A stretch of 64,000 nucleotides of DNA from Bartonella florencae (GTDB lineage Bacteria; Pseudomonadota; Alphaproteobacteria; Rhizobiales; Rhizobiaceae), in the NCBI RefSeq assembly GCF_000312525.1, contig NZ_HE997451.1:469008-533007 (forward strand). Direction: 5' to 3'. The notes under the pieces were generated by a model. The model ran no database searches. It had not been told where the DNA came from and saw only the letters and a program-made list of their open reading frames with translations. A program made the translations under genes and the position numbers. This document shows positions 1-11,551 of the stretch, piece by piece; within the stretch, counting starts at the first letter, position 1; each line of letters begins with the position of its first letter.

Positions 1-1473
<1,473 letters not shown>

Positions 1474-1565
1474 TCAACTCTTTATCATGAAGTGAATTTA
1501 AATGAGCACACACTCGTCAGTAAAATAATTGATAAGCAATATTTTATCGTTAAATCACTTAACCT

Positions 1566-3227
1566 TTATGCAAGAAGCTTTTGAGCAGCAGCTCGCGCCT
1601 CCTCAGTAATCTGCTCTCCTGCCAACATACGAGCAATTTCTTCTGCACGCTCCTGCTTTTCCATTTTATGAATAGCCGTGATAAAGCGCCCCTTATCATC
1701 ACTTTCAATCTTTGAAATAAGGAAATGACTATGTGCTTTTGACGCGACTTGGGGCGCATGTGTAATAGCAAAAACCTGAATCTTTTCCGACAAACGCTGC
1801 AAGCGCCGCCCAATGGCAGCAGCAACAGCTCCACCAACACCTGTATCAATTTCATCAAAAATCAGTGTAGGAGCTGATCCGCGATCAGATAACACAACCT
1901 TTAATGCCAATAAAAAACGAGACAATTCACCACCAGAAGCAACACTCAGCATAGGGCCAGCCCGAGTTCTAGGGTTGGTCCGCACCCAATATTCGATACG
2001 ATCACACCCCTCTGCACTACGTCTTTCAACATCAGTCTGCATTTCAACAATAAATTCTGCCTTTTCCAATTTCAATGCCGGCAATTCAACCATAACACTT
2101 TCCGATAAATGCTTTGCTGTCTCTCGACGCTTTATTGTTAAGGCCTGCGCTAATGTATCATAATTTTTCTTTGCCTGCCCTGCTTCATCTTCAAAACGCG
2201 TTAATGTGTTCTGAGCCTCTTCAAAATCAGTAAGTTCAGCATCCATTTTATCGCGCAACTGAACCAATTCATCCGCAGAGACTTGATATTTACGAGCAAA
2301 ACCACGAAGCATAAAAAGGCGTTCTTCTATCCGTTCCAACTCATCAGGTTCAAAATCCAATGCCCGCATTGCCGCTTCAATCCCTTCCTGTGCTATTGCA
2401 AGTGCATGCAACGCATCGTCAATAGATTTTACCACAGGCGCAATAAGCTCTTCTGCCTCAGGAATTTTCCGCTCCAAACGCCTCACCAAATTGGAAAGCA
2501 CTGGAATTGGCGATTTTTGACCACTTAAAAGATCATCAGCTTCCTTAATATCCGTCGCTATTTTTTCTAATTTAAGCATATCCGCACGACGAAGAGAAAG
2601 AGCCTCCTCCTCACCAACTTGAAAATCAAGCTTTTCAAGTTCTTCCACACACGCTCGAAGATAATCCATCTCGCGCATTGCATTCTCTACTTTAAGACGC
2701 TGTTGTTGCAAACGCTCTTCGCATTCATGCCATACCCGATAACATTGACGTAAATTTTCCACGTCAACTTCAAGATCCCCAAAAGCATCTAATAACTGAC
2801 GATGTGTAGCAACATCAACAAGTGCACGATCATCATGCTGGCCATGGATTTCAACCAACTGACGGCCAACATGACGCATTAAGGAAACGCTAGCCACCTG
2901 ATCATTAATAAAAACACGACTCCGCCCATCGCTCGATTGCACACGCCGTAAAATGATATCGCCTTCATCATCAAAACCATTCTCACGAATAAGCTGACGC
3001 ACAGGATGTGAAACAGGAACATCAAAGACAGCTGTCACCTGTCCACGATCAGCACCATGACGCACAAGCGAAGCATCACCACGCCCACCAAGAGCCAACG
3101 ATAAAGCATCAAGTAAAATAGACTTCCCAGCCCCCGTTTCACCAGTTAAAATTGATAATCCCGCTGTAAAATGAATATCAAGCGTTTCGATCAAAACAAT
3201 ATTATGAATCGAAAGCTGTACCAGCAT
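1566..3227 (-). CDS. recN: DNA repair protein RecN
   Basis: RecN is an SMC-like ATPase that acts early in recombinational repair of double-strand breaks. The protein has an N-terminal Walker A motif (GETGAGKS, about residues 29-36), a long central coiled-coil region rich in Glu, Lys and Arg, and a C-terminal ABC signature (SGGELSRFLLALK) followed by Walker B (IFDEIDTGVGG). From the ATG at 3227 it is 553 residues, the usual family length. That start lies 7 bases after the bamD stop and gives the family-typical beginning MLVQLSIHN. A GTG at 3260 would extend the protein by 11 residues into bamD and looks less likely. The SD is weak, so translation may be coupled to bamD. Confidence 0.96.
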   Translation of the reverse strand: MLVQLSIHNIVLIETLDIHFTAGLSILTGETGAGKSILLDALSLALGGRGDASLVRHGADRGQVTAVFDVPVSHPVRQLIRENGFDDEGDIILRRVQSSDGRSRVFINDQVASVSLMRHVGRQLVEIHGQHDDRALVDVATHRQLLDAFGDLEVDVENLRQCYRVWHECEERLQQQRLKVENAMREMDYLRACVEELEKLDFQVGEEEALSLRRADMLKLEKIATDIKEADDLLSGQKSPIPVLSNLVRRLERKIPEAEELIAPVVKSIDDALHALAIAQEGIEAAMRALDFEPDELERIEERLFMLRGFARKYQVSADELVQLRDKMDAELTDFEEAQNTLTRFEDEAGQAKKNYDTLAQALTIKRRETAKHLSESVMVELPALKLEKAEFIVEMQTDVERRSAEGCDRIEYWVRTNPRTRAGPMLSVASGGELSRFLLALKVVLSDRGSAPTLIFDEIDTGVGGAVAAAIGRRLQRLSEKIQVFAITHAPQVASKAHSHFLISKIESDDKGRFITAIHKMEKQERAEEIARMLAGEQITEEARAAAQKLLA

Positions 3228-3234
3228 GAGAAAA

Positions 3235-4128
3235 TCAACGTGCCCTATTCTTCTCACCACTTAAAGCATGTGAGATCCAAGAAGATTTATGCTCCTGTGG
3301 CGATATTCTATTCTTTTGTAATAAATTATAAGAAAACTTATACCATTCACTTTTGGGATAATTACGTCCTAAAATAGCTGCTGCCGTCTGCGCTTCTGCT
3401 GTTAAGCCAAGAGCAAGATTAACCTCTGTTAAGCGGAAAAGCGCTTCTTCAACCTGATTTGTATCGGAATACTCTTCAACAACTGTACGAAACCTTCTAC
3501 TTGCAGCAAGATAACGCCGCCCTTCTTCGTAATAACGGCCAATCTGCATCTCTTTACCAGCGAGCTGTTCTCGGCCAAAACGTATTTTATCTTTTGCATC
3601 CTTGACATACTCAGAATTTGGATAGCGCTCTATAAGAAGCTGCATAGCAGCAATAGCACGTTTCGTATCATGCTGATCGCGTGTAACATCAGGAATCCGG
3701 CGAAAAGAAGAAAGACCAATAATATAATAGGCATAAGCCGAATCATCTGCCCCTGGATAAAGAGTAATATAGCGCTGTGCCATACTAATTGAATCATCAT
3801 ATTTGCCCAGTCGATAATTTGTAAAAGCCCCCATCACTAAAGACTTAGATCCCCAATCAGTATAAGCATACTGTTTTTCAATCATAAGAAATTTCTTCGC
3901 AGCATCTCCAAGCCGTCCGCTCTCAAAGCTAGCCAGTGCTTGATTATAGAGAACATCTGGTGGATCCATTTTTAAAACATAAGCAGATGGATTGAGGGTA
4001 TTTTTCTCTTTAAAGAGACATCCCGCTAACATGCAGGTACTACCTAAAAGCGCCACCCCCAATATCTTACGTACAATGTTAGATTTCCTATATGCAAGCT
4101 TTTCAATACATACATGAGATTTTGTCAT
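3235..4128 (-). CDS. bamD: Outer-membrane assembly lipoprotein BamD (ComL/YfiO)
   Basis: BamD is the essential lipoprotein partner of BamA in the complex that inserts beta-barrel proteins into the outer membrane. The 297-residue product has an N-terminal hydrophobic signal ending in a lipobox LAGC, with the lipidated cysteine at residue 37. TPR-like helical repeats follow (DVLYNQALASFESGRLGDA, then repeats containing YPGADDSAYAYY and RYPNSEYVKDA). The N-terminus is longer than usual before the hydrophobic core, so a later start is possible, but no better-placed ATG precedes the lipobox. It lies between lpxC and recN on the same strand, as in other Rhizobiales, and links envelope biogenesis with the division cluster. 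Confidence 0.93.
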   Translation of the reverse strand: MTKSHVCIEKLAYRKSNIVRKILGVALLGSTCMLAGCLFKEKNTLNPSAYVLKMDPPDVLYNQALASFESGRLGDAAKKFLMIEKQYAYTDWGSKSLVMGAFTNYRLGKYDDSISMAQRYITLYPGADDSAYAYYIIGLSSFRRIPDVTRDQHDTKRAIAAMQLLIERYPNSEYVKDAKDKIRFGREQLAGKEMQIGRYYEEGRRYLAASRRFRTVVEEYSDTNQVEEALFRLTEVNLALGLTAEAQTAAAILGRNYPKSEWYKFSYNLLQKNRISPQEHKSSWISHALSGEKNRAR

Positions 4129-4297
4129 AGTCCTTCGGGCCTCCAGAGAATGTCACCTTATAGCAAAAATCATTTATTAAAAGTTTTTATACCATATCAC
4201 TTTAAAATCCACTAACCAATTTAGTAACTTAAGATCAATCATCCCCTTAAAAATCAAGCAGATTCTTAAGAAAATCTTTTCAATTTTTTCTATCCCC

Positions 4298-5170
4298 CTA
4301 TAAAAAGCTTTCTTCATAACATGATTCATCTGCTAAAATGGCTTTTACCAATTGCGAATTCATTCTATGCCCACTGCAATAGGAACGGAATAATCCAATA
4401 AAAGGGCTACCAAGCAAAGTGGTATCACCAATCGCATCCAACATTTTATGCCGAACAAATTCATTTTTCCAATAAAGCCCCTGTGAATTCATGACTTTGT
4501 CATCAACACCAATAATAAGAGAATTTTCCAAAGAGGCACCTATCCCCTTTCCGGAAACCCATAATTTTTCTACATCTTTAACAAAACCAAAAGTACGTGC
4601 ACGCGACAAATCATCTCGAAATCCCTTTGGAGTGAGATCAAAATTAAAATGTTGTTTACCAATAACAGCAGAAGAAAAAGAGATCGTGATATCAAAACGA
4701 CGTCCATCAAACGGCAAAAACTCTACCATACCATGGGCTCCTTCAATCCGTAGAGGCTTTTTTATAATGAAATAAGAACGCAAAGCATTTTGCTGTATAA
4801 TGCCAACTTCCTCAAAAGCTTGACAATACGGCCAAGCAGAACCATCCAAAATAGGGATCTCATGGCTCGACACTTCAATAATAAGATTGTCCAAATTATA
4901 AGCAGCAATTGCAGCCATCAAATGTTCTATTGTTTCAATTCTGAACTCGCCATGCCCAAGCACTGTTGACAATTCAGTGGCTCCTATTTGCGATGCATGC
5001 GCTTGAAATCTCTGTTCTGTTCCATTCAGTGCACAACGCTTAAAAACAATACCATGACCTACCTCAGCTGGGCAAACCTTCACCACAGAAAAACACCCAC
5101 TGTGAACACCATATCCCTCAAATGTCACAGCTTTTTTAAGAGTAGACTGATATTTTTGCCCCAACGTCAT
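4298..5170 (-). CDS. lpxC: UDP-3-O-acyl-N-acetylglucosamine deacetylase LpxC
   Basis: LpxC is the zinc enzyme of the committed step of lipid A synthesis: it removes the acetyl group from UDP-3-O-acyl-GlcNAc in the cytoplasm. Zinc-ligand motifs are present: TIEHLMAA with His near residue 83, and RHKMLDAIGD with His near 241 and Asp near 245. A further conserved SGH lies near residue 268. The length is 290 residues from the ATG at 5170; a GTG one codon earlier is also possible. It follows ftsZ on the same strand but is separated from it by a strong hairpin terminator, so it probably has its own promoter in the 5170-5247 interval. Confidence 0.96.
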   Translation of the reverse strand: MTLGQKYQSTLKKAVTFEGYGVHSGCFSVVKVCPAEVGHGIVFKRCALNGTEQRFQAHASQIGATELSTVLGHGEFRIETIEHLMAAIAAYNLDNLIIEVSSHEIPILDGSAWPYCQAFEEVGIIQQNALRSYFIIKKPLRIEGAHGMVEFLPFDGRRFDITISFSSAVIGKQHFNFDLTPKGFRDDLSRARTFGFVKDVEKLWVSGKGIGASLENSLIIGVDDKVMNSQGLYWKNEFVRHKMLDAIGDTTLLGSPFIGLFRSYCSGHRMNSQLVKAILADESCYEESFL

Positions 5171-5247
5171 CACGTCACTTCACTAAACTATTTTTACGTC
5201 TTTAAAACAATTATAAAACCATAAAAATGAGATTCATAGCAAATAAT

Positions 5248-5273
5248 AAACCCGCTTATTACTAAGCGGGTTT
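5248..5273 (-). terminator. Rho-independent terminator after ftsZ
   Basis: A perfect 10-bp inverted repeat (AAACCCGCTT / AAGCGGGTTT) flanks a 6-base loop about 110 bases downstream of the ftsZ stop. On the minus strand the stem ends in TTT followed by ATTATTTG, a T-rich tail. It is placed to end the dcw transcript before lpxC. Confidence 0.75.
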
Positions 5274-5382
5274 ATAAAAAGCAGAATATTTTTCTCACAA
5301 GCGCATTATACTTCACTCACCAAAGCTTTTACGCAATATGTCAAGAGACACTCAAATTTTTCTTTCCCTCACTTTTCAGCAA

Positions 5383-7146
5383 TTAATTTACTTGACGACG
5401 CAAAAACGCTGGTATTTCTAATTGATCTTCTTCACTTATAAAAGTACGCTGATCTTGCGGTACGTGAGGATGTAACTCACCAGAACGACGAGGAACATAC
5501 ACAGAAGCATCTTGAGAAAGTGCCTGAGACTTTTTATTATAGCCATGCATTTCCTGCTGCTGAGAAGGTTTTACAGCAGGCTCTAGTCTGGCTTCTGGCT
5601 CAGCTTCTTCACGATGTGTCAAACTCTGTTTCAAACGCTGCCAAAGATTACGAGGCCCCTGTTCGCTAGCCATTAACCTCTCCCGTTGGCTCTGTGCAAC
5701 AGGAGGGAAATCCTTTAACTCAGGCATACGCATAGGAGAACGCGCTTGCGTTTGTCTTTGTTGTAGTTGCTTTTCTTCTTTCTGCTGCACAACTTCTGCC
5801 ATCTCGTCAAGAATATGGGCCGTTGCCTCCATACTGACTGGTGCAACCATAGAGGACTGCGAACCACGACCTACTTGCATACGTGGCGCATTTGACATTT
5901 GCCCATGCACAGCATTTGATCCATAAGGAGAGGTATTGCTATTTCGCGCAACAGCAGCATCCGCAGGCTGTGGAAAAATTTGACTTTTAGGACGAAACTG
6001 TTCTCCCGTCGATTTGCTTTTTTCTATTTCAAGAGCTTCAATCACTTCTACCATTGACTCAGAACGCAAAGGAGACGACTGAACATGAAAAGAGCTTTGT
6101 GGCATTCCAGAATCGCTTTTACGCATCGAAGCTGCAGGTCTTTGCATTTGAGGATGAGAAGGCTGGATCACCTCATTCACCTCACGATCAATACCCGTTG
6201 CAACCACAGATACACGAATAACCCCCTCTAGTGACTCATCATCAATGGCACCAAAGATAACATTCGCATCTGCATCCACTTCTTCGCGAATACGATTAGC
6301 AGCTTCATCTACTTCAAAGAGAGTCATATCACGACCACCCGTAATAGAAATGAGCAAGCCACGAGCACCACGCATAGAAGTATCATCTAAGAGCGGGTTT
6401 GCAATAGCAGCCTCAGCAGCATTTAAAGCACGACCTTCACCAGATGCTTCACCAGTCCCCATCATTGCGCGCCCCATTTCATGCATAACAGAACGAACAT
6501 CAGCAAAATCAAGGTTAATAAGCCCCTCTTTAATCATGAGATCCGTAATGGAAGCAACACCAGAATAAAGCACTTGATCAGCCATAGCGAAAGCATCCGC
6601 AAAAGTCGTCTTTTCATCGGCAATACGGAAAAGATTCTGATTAGGAATAACAATTAATGTATCAACAGACTTTTGTAACTCCTCAATACCAGCCTCTGCC
6701 GTTTTCATACGGCGTGCCCCTTCAAACTGAAATGGTTTTGTTACCACACCAACGGTCAAAATACCTTTTTCACGCGCAGCACGAGCCACTACAGGTGCGG
6801 CTCCGGTTCCAGTACCTCCTCCCATACCAGCAGTAATGAAAACCATATGGGAATCTGCTAGATGATCAATAATTTCATCGATACATTCTTCTGCAGCTGC
6901 TTGTCCAACTTCTGGCAAAGCGCCAGCACCTAGACCTTCAGTAACGGCTGCACCAAGTTGAATAACACGTTCAGCCTTTGACATAGCCAAAGCCTGTGCA
7001 TCTGTATTTGCAACAACAAAATCAACTCCCTGAAGACCAGCATTAATCATATTATTCACGGCATTCCCACCACCACCGCCAACACCAAAAACGGTAATAC
7101 GTGGCTTCAATTCCGCGATATCTGGCCGATGCAGATTAATCGTCAT
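5383..7146 (-). CDS. ftsZ: Cell division protein FtsZ (long form)
   Basis: FtsZ is the tubulin-like GTPase that forms the division ring. The GTP-binding core is intact: [13 protein letters not shown] near residue 21 and the tubulin signature [10 protein letters not shown] near residue 109. The core is followed by a linker of more than 200 residues rich in Gln, Ser, Pro and Arg, then the conserved C-terminal peptide (IPAFLRRQ) that binds FtsA and other partners. The start is set at the ATG at 7146 because AAGGA lies 7 bases before it; the frame also holds an ATG at 7170. At 587 residues it is far longer than the roughly 380-400 residues of most bacteria but typical for Rhizobiales. It lies 69 bases after the ftsA stop. 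Confidence 0.97.
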   Translation of the reverse strand: MTINLHRPDIAELKPRITVFGVGGGGGNAVNNMINAGLQGVDFVVANTDAQALAMSKAERVIQLGAAVTEGLGAGALPEVGQAAAEECIDEIIDHLADSHMVFITAGMGGGTGTGAAPVVARAAREKGILTVGVVTKPFQFEGARRMKTAEAGIEELQKSVDTLIVIPNQNLFRIADEKTTFADAFAMADQVLYSGVASITDLMIKEGLINLDFADVRSVMHEMGRAMMGTGEASGEGRALNAAEAAIANPLLDDTSMRGARGLLISITGGRDMTLFEVDEAANRIREEVDADANVIFGAIDDESLEGVIRVSVVATGIDREVNEVIQPSHPQMQRPAASMRKSDSGMPQSSFHVQSSPLRSESMVEVIEALEIEKSKSTGEQFRPKSQIFPQPADAAVARNSNTSPYGSNAVHGQMSNAPRMQVGRGSQSSMVAPVSMEATAHILDEMAEVVQQKEEKQLQQRQTQARSPMRMPELKDFPPVAQSQRERLMASEQGPRNLWQRLKQSLTHREEAEPEARLEPAVKPSQQQEMHGYNKKSQALSQDASVYVPRRSGELHPHVPQDQRTFISEEDQLEIPAFLRRQVN

Positions 7147-7215
7147 TTTCTTTTCCTTCTCATAAGACATCGCAAGCCCAAGCGATGCAATTTAACTTAA
7201 CCTCAATAGACTTAA

Positions 7216-8517
7216 CTAAAAACTCTCACGCAACCACTGACCAACACGCTGAAAATACCCTCGCGTGCCTGTCGATAAATGATTCACTGCCGCCTGCATT
7301 GTTTTTTCTTCAAAGCCAACCAATTGCGGATAAATTAACAATCCAACAGCAGATGTAAACGCCGCCCCTTTTGCAAGAGAAGGAAGCCTCGAAATACCTA
7401 AAGGCCGCCCTATACGAACATTTCTTCCCAATATAGTACGTGCCATTTCTGGCAATCCTGTTAACTGGCTTGCTCCCCCAGTCAAAATAACACGTTTACC
7501 AATAATGTGACCAAAACCAGAACGATTTAAACAATCACGTACCATTTCTAAGATTTCTTCAACACGTGCACGAATAATACGACCAAGAACAGCACGAGGA
7601 TATTGCGTTTCACGCTGTTCACTACCAATCTCCGCCACACTAATCATATGCCTCTCATCAGCACTTGAAGGAAGTGCTGAGCCATAGACAACTTTTAAAC
7701 GTTCTGCCTCAGTAAGAGACATAGAGAATCCGCGCGCAACATCAAGCGTCACATGTTGCCCACCAACTGCCAAAGCATCGGCATGAACAAATTTCCCCTC
7801 AAAAAACACTGAAAAGGTTGTTATTCCACCACCAAAATCAATACATGCCGCACCTAAATGCGCTTCCTCATTCATCAAAACAGCAAGACCACTTGCAAAA
7901 GGAGTTGCCACCATTGCTTCAACACTCAAATGTGCCCGATTAATACAAGTTTCTAAATTACGCAAAGCTGCAGTCTCTGCTGTTACCACATGCACATCGA
8001 CACCAAACAATTCCCCAGTCATTCCAATTGGATCAGAAATTCCCCTATCCCCATCCAGTACATAAGAGACCGGAACTGAATGCATAACATGACGTTCAGC
8101 ATCAAAAGCTTTGCGCGAGACATCTGAAAACACCACCCGTACATCACGCTTGGTTACTTCACGACCATTCAAACGTACCACGCTATTGATAAGCTCACTT
8201 TGTAATCGGCTTGAAGAAAAATTCACAATCACCGAATCCACCACCAAACCTGCCATTTTTTCTGCCGCATCAACAGCCAATCTTATGGATTGCTCTGCAG
8301 CAAACATATCCATCACAACACCAGATTTAATGCCCCGAGAACGTTGTACTCCAAAGCCTAAAATTTCCATAGAATGCGTACGACCATGTAAATAGTGCGC
8401 ATGCTTCAAAGGACGCAAACAAGCAATAAGACAAACAATCTTACTTGAGCCAACATCAAGCACCGTCAAAAAACGTGTTTTACGTCCCCCCACATGAGGT
8501 GATCTGAATAGCATCAT
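7216..8517 (-). CDS. ftsA: Cell division protein FtsA
   Basis: FtsA is the actin-like ATPase that tethers FtsZ filaments to the inner membrane. The 433-residue protein shows the phosphate-1 loop (LDVGSSKIVCLIA near residue 20), a second ATPase signature (ACIDFGGGITTFSVF) and the adenosine motif (VILTGGASQLTGLPE). The C-terminus (VGQWLRESF) is an amphipathic helix suited to membrane binding. Its ATG overlaps the ftsQ stop by four bases (ATGA), indicating coupling with ftsQ. Confidence 0.96.
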   Translation of the reverse strand: MMLFRSPHVGGRKTRFLTVLDVGSSKIVCLIACLRPLKHAHYLHGRTHSMEILGFGVQRSRGIKSGVVMDMFAAEQSIRLAVDAAEKMAGLVVDSVIVNFSSSRLQSELINSVVRLNGREVTKRDVRVVFSDVSRKAFDAERHVMHSVPVSYVLDGDRGISDPIGMTGELFGVDVHVVTAETAALRNLETCINRAHLSVEAMVATPFASGLAVLMNEEAHLGAACIDFGGGITTFSVFFEGKFVHADALAVGGQHVTLDVARGFSMSLTEAERLKVVYGSALPSSADERHMISVAEIGSEQRETQYPRAVLGRIIRARVEEILEMVRDCLNRSGFGHIIGKRVILTGGASQLTGLPEMARTILGRNVRIGRPLGISRLPSLAKGAAFTSAVGLLIYPQLVGFEEKTMQAAVNHLSTGTRGYFQRVGQWLRESF

Positions 8518-9446
8518 AGGCTGCCTGCCTTTCGCGCTTTTAAAATGCGCTCTTTTTCTGCCACAGCAACACCACGAAGCTCCAACGCCTCATCTGACAA
8601 AGAAACAGTAATGCGATCAGAAAGACGCAAATCAATACTAAGAATATCGCGAGCAAAAAGATCTTGCGCTGTATTTATCTCGATCAAAGAAGCAAGCCTT
8701 TCAAGCGCCCCCTGTTCAGGCAACATAACACGCACACCACTATCCAAGACAAGATCCCAACGCCGATCACCTACACGTACAAAAGCACGGACACGGTTGT
8801 ACAGTTCTGGGTATACTGATAGCGCTTGAAGAAACATTTTGGCAGAATTTTGCGCCCCCTTCCCAACGATAAGAGGCAGCCCCTGAGTACCCCCTCCTTT
8901 AAAGGGCACAATGATACGACCTGTACTATCAACAATATCCATCACACCATCATGTTGCCAAATTGCATAGGGTTCACGCTCCACAACTGAAATACGCACT
9001 TTATTGGGATAAATCTTTTGAATATTAGCCGATTGAACCCAAGCCTGTTTTTCTAAAAGGGAACGCGCATTATCAACATGAAAAGTGAAAATAGATTGAT
9101 CTTTCTCAAATCCTAATTCTTTTAAAACTTCCTGTTTTAGCAAGCGTTTATTACCGCTAATTTCAACATCAGTAACCACAAAACCAATATCAGACACTGC
9201 TGCCTTCATCATCATTCCCATCTGACCACTTGATGAAAGCCCATAAAAAACTATAACAAAGAAAAATAATACAACAGAAAAAGAGCCCAAATGGCGTGGA
9301 ACATGAACACTTATAAAGAAAAATTCAAACATAAACCGAAGAAAGCGACGATAAAGTCGTGGCAAAGTTGGCACGAACGGCACCTCCATCAAAACATTTG
9401 TCTTATTAACATTCAACGCATACACGACGCGTCCTCCACCATCCAC
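8514..9446 (-). CDS. ftsQ: Cell division protein FtsQ
   Basis: FtsQ is a bitopic inner-membrane protein that links early and late division proteins through FtsB/FtsL. A basic cytoplasmic segment is followed by one transmembrane helix (about residues 54-71) and a periplasmic POTRA domain (starting near [18 protein letters not shown], residues 85-155), then the FtsQ beta domain ([19 protein letters not shown] onward). The 310-residue frame begins with GTG at 9446, 34 bases inside ddl. Later in-frame starts exist, such as an ATG at residue 20, so the exact N-terminus is uncertain. The end overlaps ftsA by four bases. Confidence 0.93.
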   Translation of the reverse strand: MDGGGRVVYALNVNKTNVLMEVPFVPTLPRLYRRFLRFMFEFFFISVHVPRHLGSFSVVLFFFVIVFYGLSSSGQMGMMMKAAVSDIGFVVTDVEISGNKRLLKQEVLKELGFEKDQSIFTFHVDNARSLLEKQAWVQSANIQKIYPNKVRISVVEREPYAIWQHDGVMDIVDSTGRIIVPFKGGGTQGLPLIVGKGAQNSAKMFLQALSVYPELYNRVRAFVRVGDRRWDLVLDSGVRVMLPEQGALERLASLIEINTAQDLFARDILSIDLRLSDRITVSLSDEALELRGVAVAEKERILKARKAGSL

Positions 9447-10333
9447 TGAACAAGATCGCCATAACTACGACCACTTGCCTTTGCAATATCAGGAACAAGA
9501 GAGGTAGGTGTCATACCGGGTTGTGTATTAATTTCAAGCCAAACCAATTCCCCCGTTTCCTCATCAAAACGAAAATCAGAACGGCTAACACCTCGACAAC
9601 CTATCGCCTGATGTGCAGCTAAAGACATTCTTTGCACCTTTTGGTAAATATTTAGTGAAAGTTTTGCAGGACAAACGTGAAGAGAGCCACCAGTTTTATA
9701 TTTTGAGTCATAATTATAAAACTGAAAGTGTGGATCAGGGATAATTTCACAAACATCCAGCACTTCATTTCCTAAAACCGCACAAGTAAGTTCGCGACCA
9801 GGAATATATTTTTCAACCATAACTTCATCCGTATAAACCCACTCATCTCCCACGATATTGTGTGGCGGCGCAGATTCATTTTCTTTTACAATCACAACAC
9901 CAAAACTCGACCCTTCACACACAGGCTTAATAACATAAGGAGGCTCCATAGGATGCGCCCTCCCAACAGCAAAGCGGCTCATAATACAAGAAGGCGCAAC
10001 AAAAACCCCAACACTTGCAACAATAATTTTTGCACGCCCCTTATCCATCGCCAACGCTGATGCCATCACTCCAGAATGAGTATAAGGAATTTTCAAATAT
10101 TCAAGAATTCCTTGAATACGACCATCTTCACCAAATGGCCCATGCAATGCATTAAAAGCGATATCAGGCTGCAATCGTTCAAGAACAGAAGCGATATGAC
10201 CATCAACATCCACACGGCTTATACAATACCCCTGCGCTTCAAGAACATCAGCACACGCAGCACCTGAAGATAAACTTACAGACCGCTCAGAAGAGAATCC
10301 CCCCATTAAGACAGCTATATGCTTATCTTTCAT
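9413..10333 (-). CDS. ddl: D-alanine--D-alanine ligase
   Basis: Ddl is a cytoplasmic ATP-grasp enzyme that joins two D-alanines to make the dipeptide MurF adds to the peptidoglycan precursor. The 306-residue protein has the N-terminal [16 protein letters not shown] motif, the HGPFGEDG substrate loop, and the C-terminal metal and substrate site ([14 protein letters not shown]). Its size and position before ftsQ fit the DdlB type. A 240-base gap separates it from murB, and a promoter-like pair lies just before the gene, so it may head a ddl-ftsQ-ftsA-ftsZ sub-operon. The SD is AAGGGG, about 11 bases from the ATG. Confidence 0.96.
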   Translation of the reverse strand: MKDKHIAVLMGGFSSERSVSLSSGAACADVLEAQGYCISRVDVDGHIASVLERLQPDIAFNALHGPFGEDGRIQGILEYLKIPYTHSGVMASALAMDKGRAKIIVASVGVFVAPSCIMSRFAVGRAHPMEPPYVIKPVCEGSSFGVVIVKENESAPPHNIVGDEWVYTDEVMVEKYIPGRELTCAVLGNEVLDVCEIIPDPHFQFYNYDSKYKTGGSLHVCPAKLSLNIYQKVQRMSLAAHQAIGCRGVSRSDFRFDEETGELVWLEINTQPGMTPTSLVPDIAKASGRSYGDLVQWMVEDASCMR

Positions 10334-10355
10334 AATAACTTATCCCCTTATGCAT

Positions 10356-10384
10356 ACTATATATAGATTACATAGAATCGACAA
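10356..10384 (-). promoter_or_regulatory. Putative sigma-70 promoter of ddl-ftsQAZ
   Basis: On the minus strand TTGTCG is followed after exactly 17 bases by TATAGT, about 23 bases before the ddl ATG. It lies in the largest gap of the distal dcw cluster, which is where an internal promoter for ftsQAZ would be expected. This is inferred from sequence only. Confidence 0.4.
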
Positions 10385-10573
10385 ACACCATATACGGAAA
10401 ACACTAAGTTTTATCCTTACGAATCAATAACCTAGCATTTTTCATAATGAATCAGACTCAAGCGTATGATGCAAGAGTTTCTTTGTTAATTTATTGATTC
10501 TTAATGGATTTTTTCATTATCTCTTTGAAATGACTCAATTTTTTATTTGTGCTTTTTTATATCTCTGAATCAA

Positions 10574-11551
10574 TCAATGAAAGGGATCAAAAGAAGGAAC
10601 AATACGGCCTTGTTCAAATTGACCAATGCGTTGTATTTCCCACTGTAAAAGATGTGCCGAATGCGCAAAAACACGTGCACGTACTGTTTCCCCCAAAGCT
10701 TCAAGATCATAGCCTGTTGCTTGCCCTGTATTGACCATAAAATTACAGTGCATTTCACTCATTTGCGCTCCACCAATCTGCAAACCACGGCATCCTGCTT
10801 CATCAATAACACGCCATGCAGATGTACCTTCAGGATTTTTGAAAGTTGATCCACCTGTTTTTTCACGAATAGGCTGTACCGTTTCCCGATGAAGTGCAAC
10901 TTCATCCATAGCAGCACGAATATTGTCTTGCTTTCCTCCTTCACCTTCCAACAAAGCGGCCGTGAAAATAAGATCTTCAGGAAGATCACAATGACGATAG
11001 GAATAATGCATATCCTTTAAACTCAAGGTATGGCGCTGTCCTTGACGATCAAGTGCATAAACCTCAACAACACGCGCTGCTGTTTCAACACCATTAGCAC
11101 CTGCATTCATTTTGAGTGCTCCTCCAAGACTACCAGGAATACCATAATAAAAATGAAAACCTGCAACTTCGGCTTCTAACGCTGCCGTTGCTAAATGTTT
11201 ATCCGCCGTAGCAGCACCAACCAAAAAACGCTTTGCAGAAACTTGCTGCACTTGTCCAAAACCTTTTGGCGAAAGACGAATAACAACGCCAGGAACCCCC
11301 CCATCGCGTACGAGAAGGTTAGAACCGATTCCGACAATTGTTACCGGCACAAACTCAGGTAAATTTTTCAAAAAGAGAGCTAAATCAGCTTCATCAGCAG
11401 GCTGGTAAAAGAGCTCCGCCAACCCACCTGTGCGAAACCACGTCACCTTACGCATCTCAACATTCGGCGTAAGTTTACCTTTTATTTCGCAAAGCAGCGG
11501 TTGTAACCGTGCTAACAGGGATTTACCATCAACGCGTTGAAAATTAATCAT
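10574..11551 (-). CDS. murB: UDP-N-acetylenolpyruvoylglucosamine reductase MurB
   Basis: MurB reduces the enolpyruvyl ether to UDP-MurNAc using NADPH and FAD. FAD-binding motifs are visible: [15 protein letters not shown] (about residue 39), [13 protein letters not shown] and [18 protein letters not shown]. The active-site serine region [10 protein letters not shown] and the C-terminal EGRIVPSF-like end ([12 protein letters not shown]) suit a MurB of 325 residues. Its ATG overlaps the murC stop by eight bases. Downstream there is a 240-base gap before ddl. Confidence 0.96.
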   Translation of the reverse strand: MINFQRVDGKSLLARLQPLLCEIKGKLTPNVEMRKVTWFRTGGLAELFYQPADEADLALFLKNLPEFVPVTIVGIGSNLLVRDGGVPGVVIRLSPKGFGQVQQVSAKRFLVGAATADKHLATAALEAEVAGFHFYYGIPGSLGGALKMNAGANGVETAARVVEVYALDRQGQRHTLSLKDMHYSYRHCDLPEDLIFTAALLEGEGGKQDNIRAAMDEVALHRETVQPIREKTGGSTFKNPEGTSAWRVIDEAGCRGLQIGGAQMSEMHCNFMVNTGQATGYDLEALGETVRARVFAHSAHLLQWEIQRIGQFEQGRIVPSFDPFH

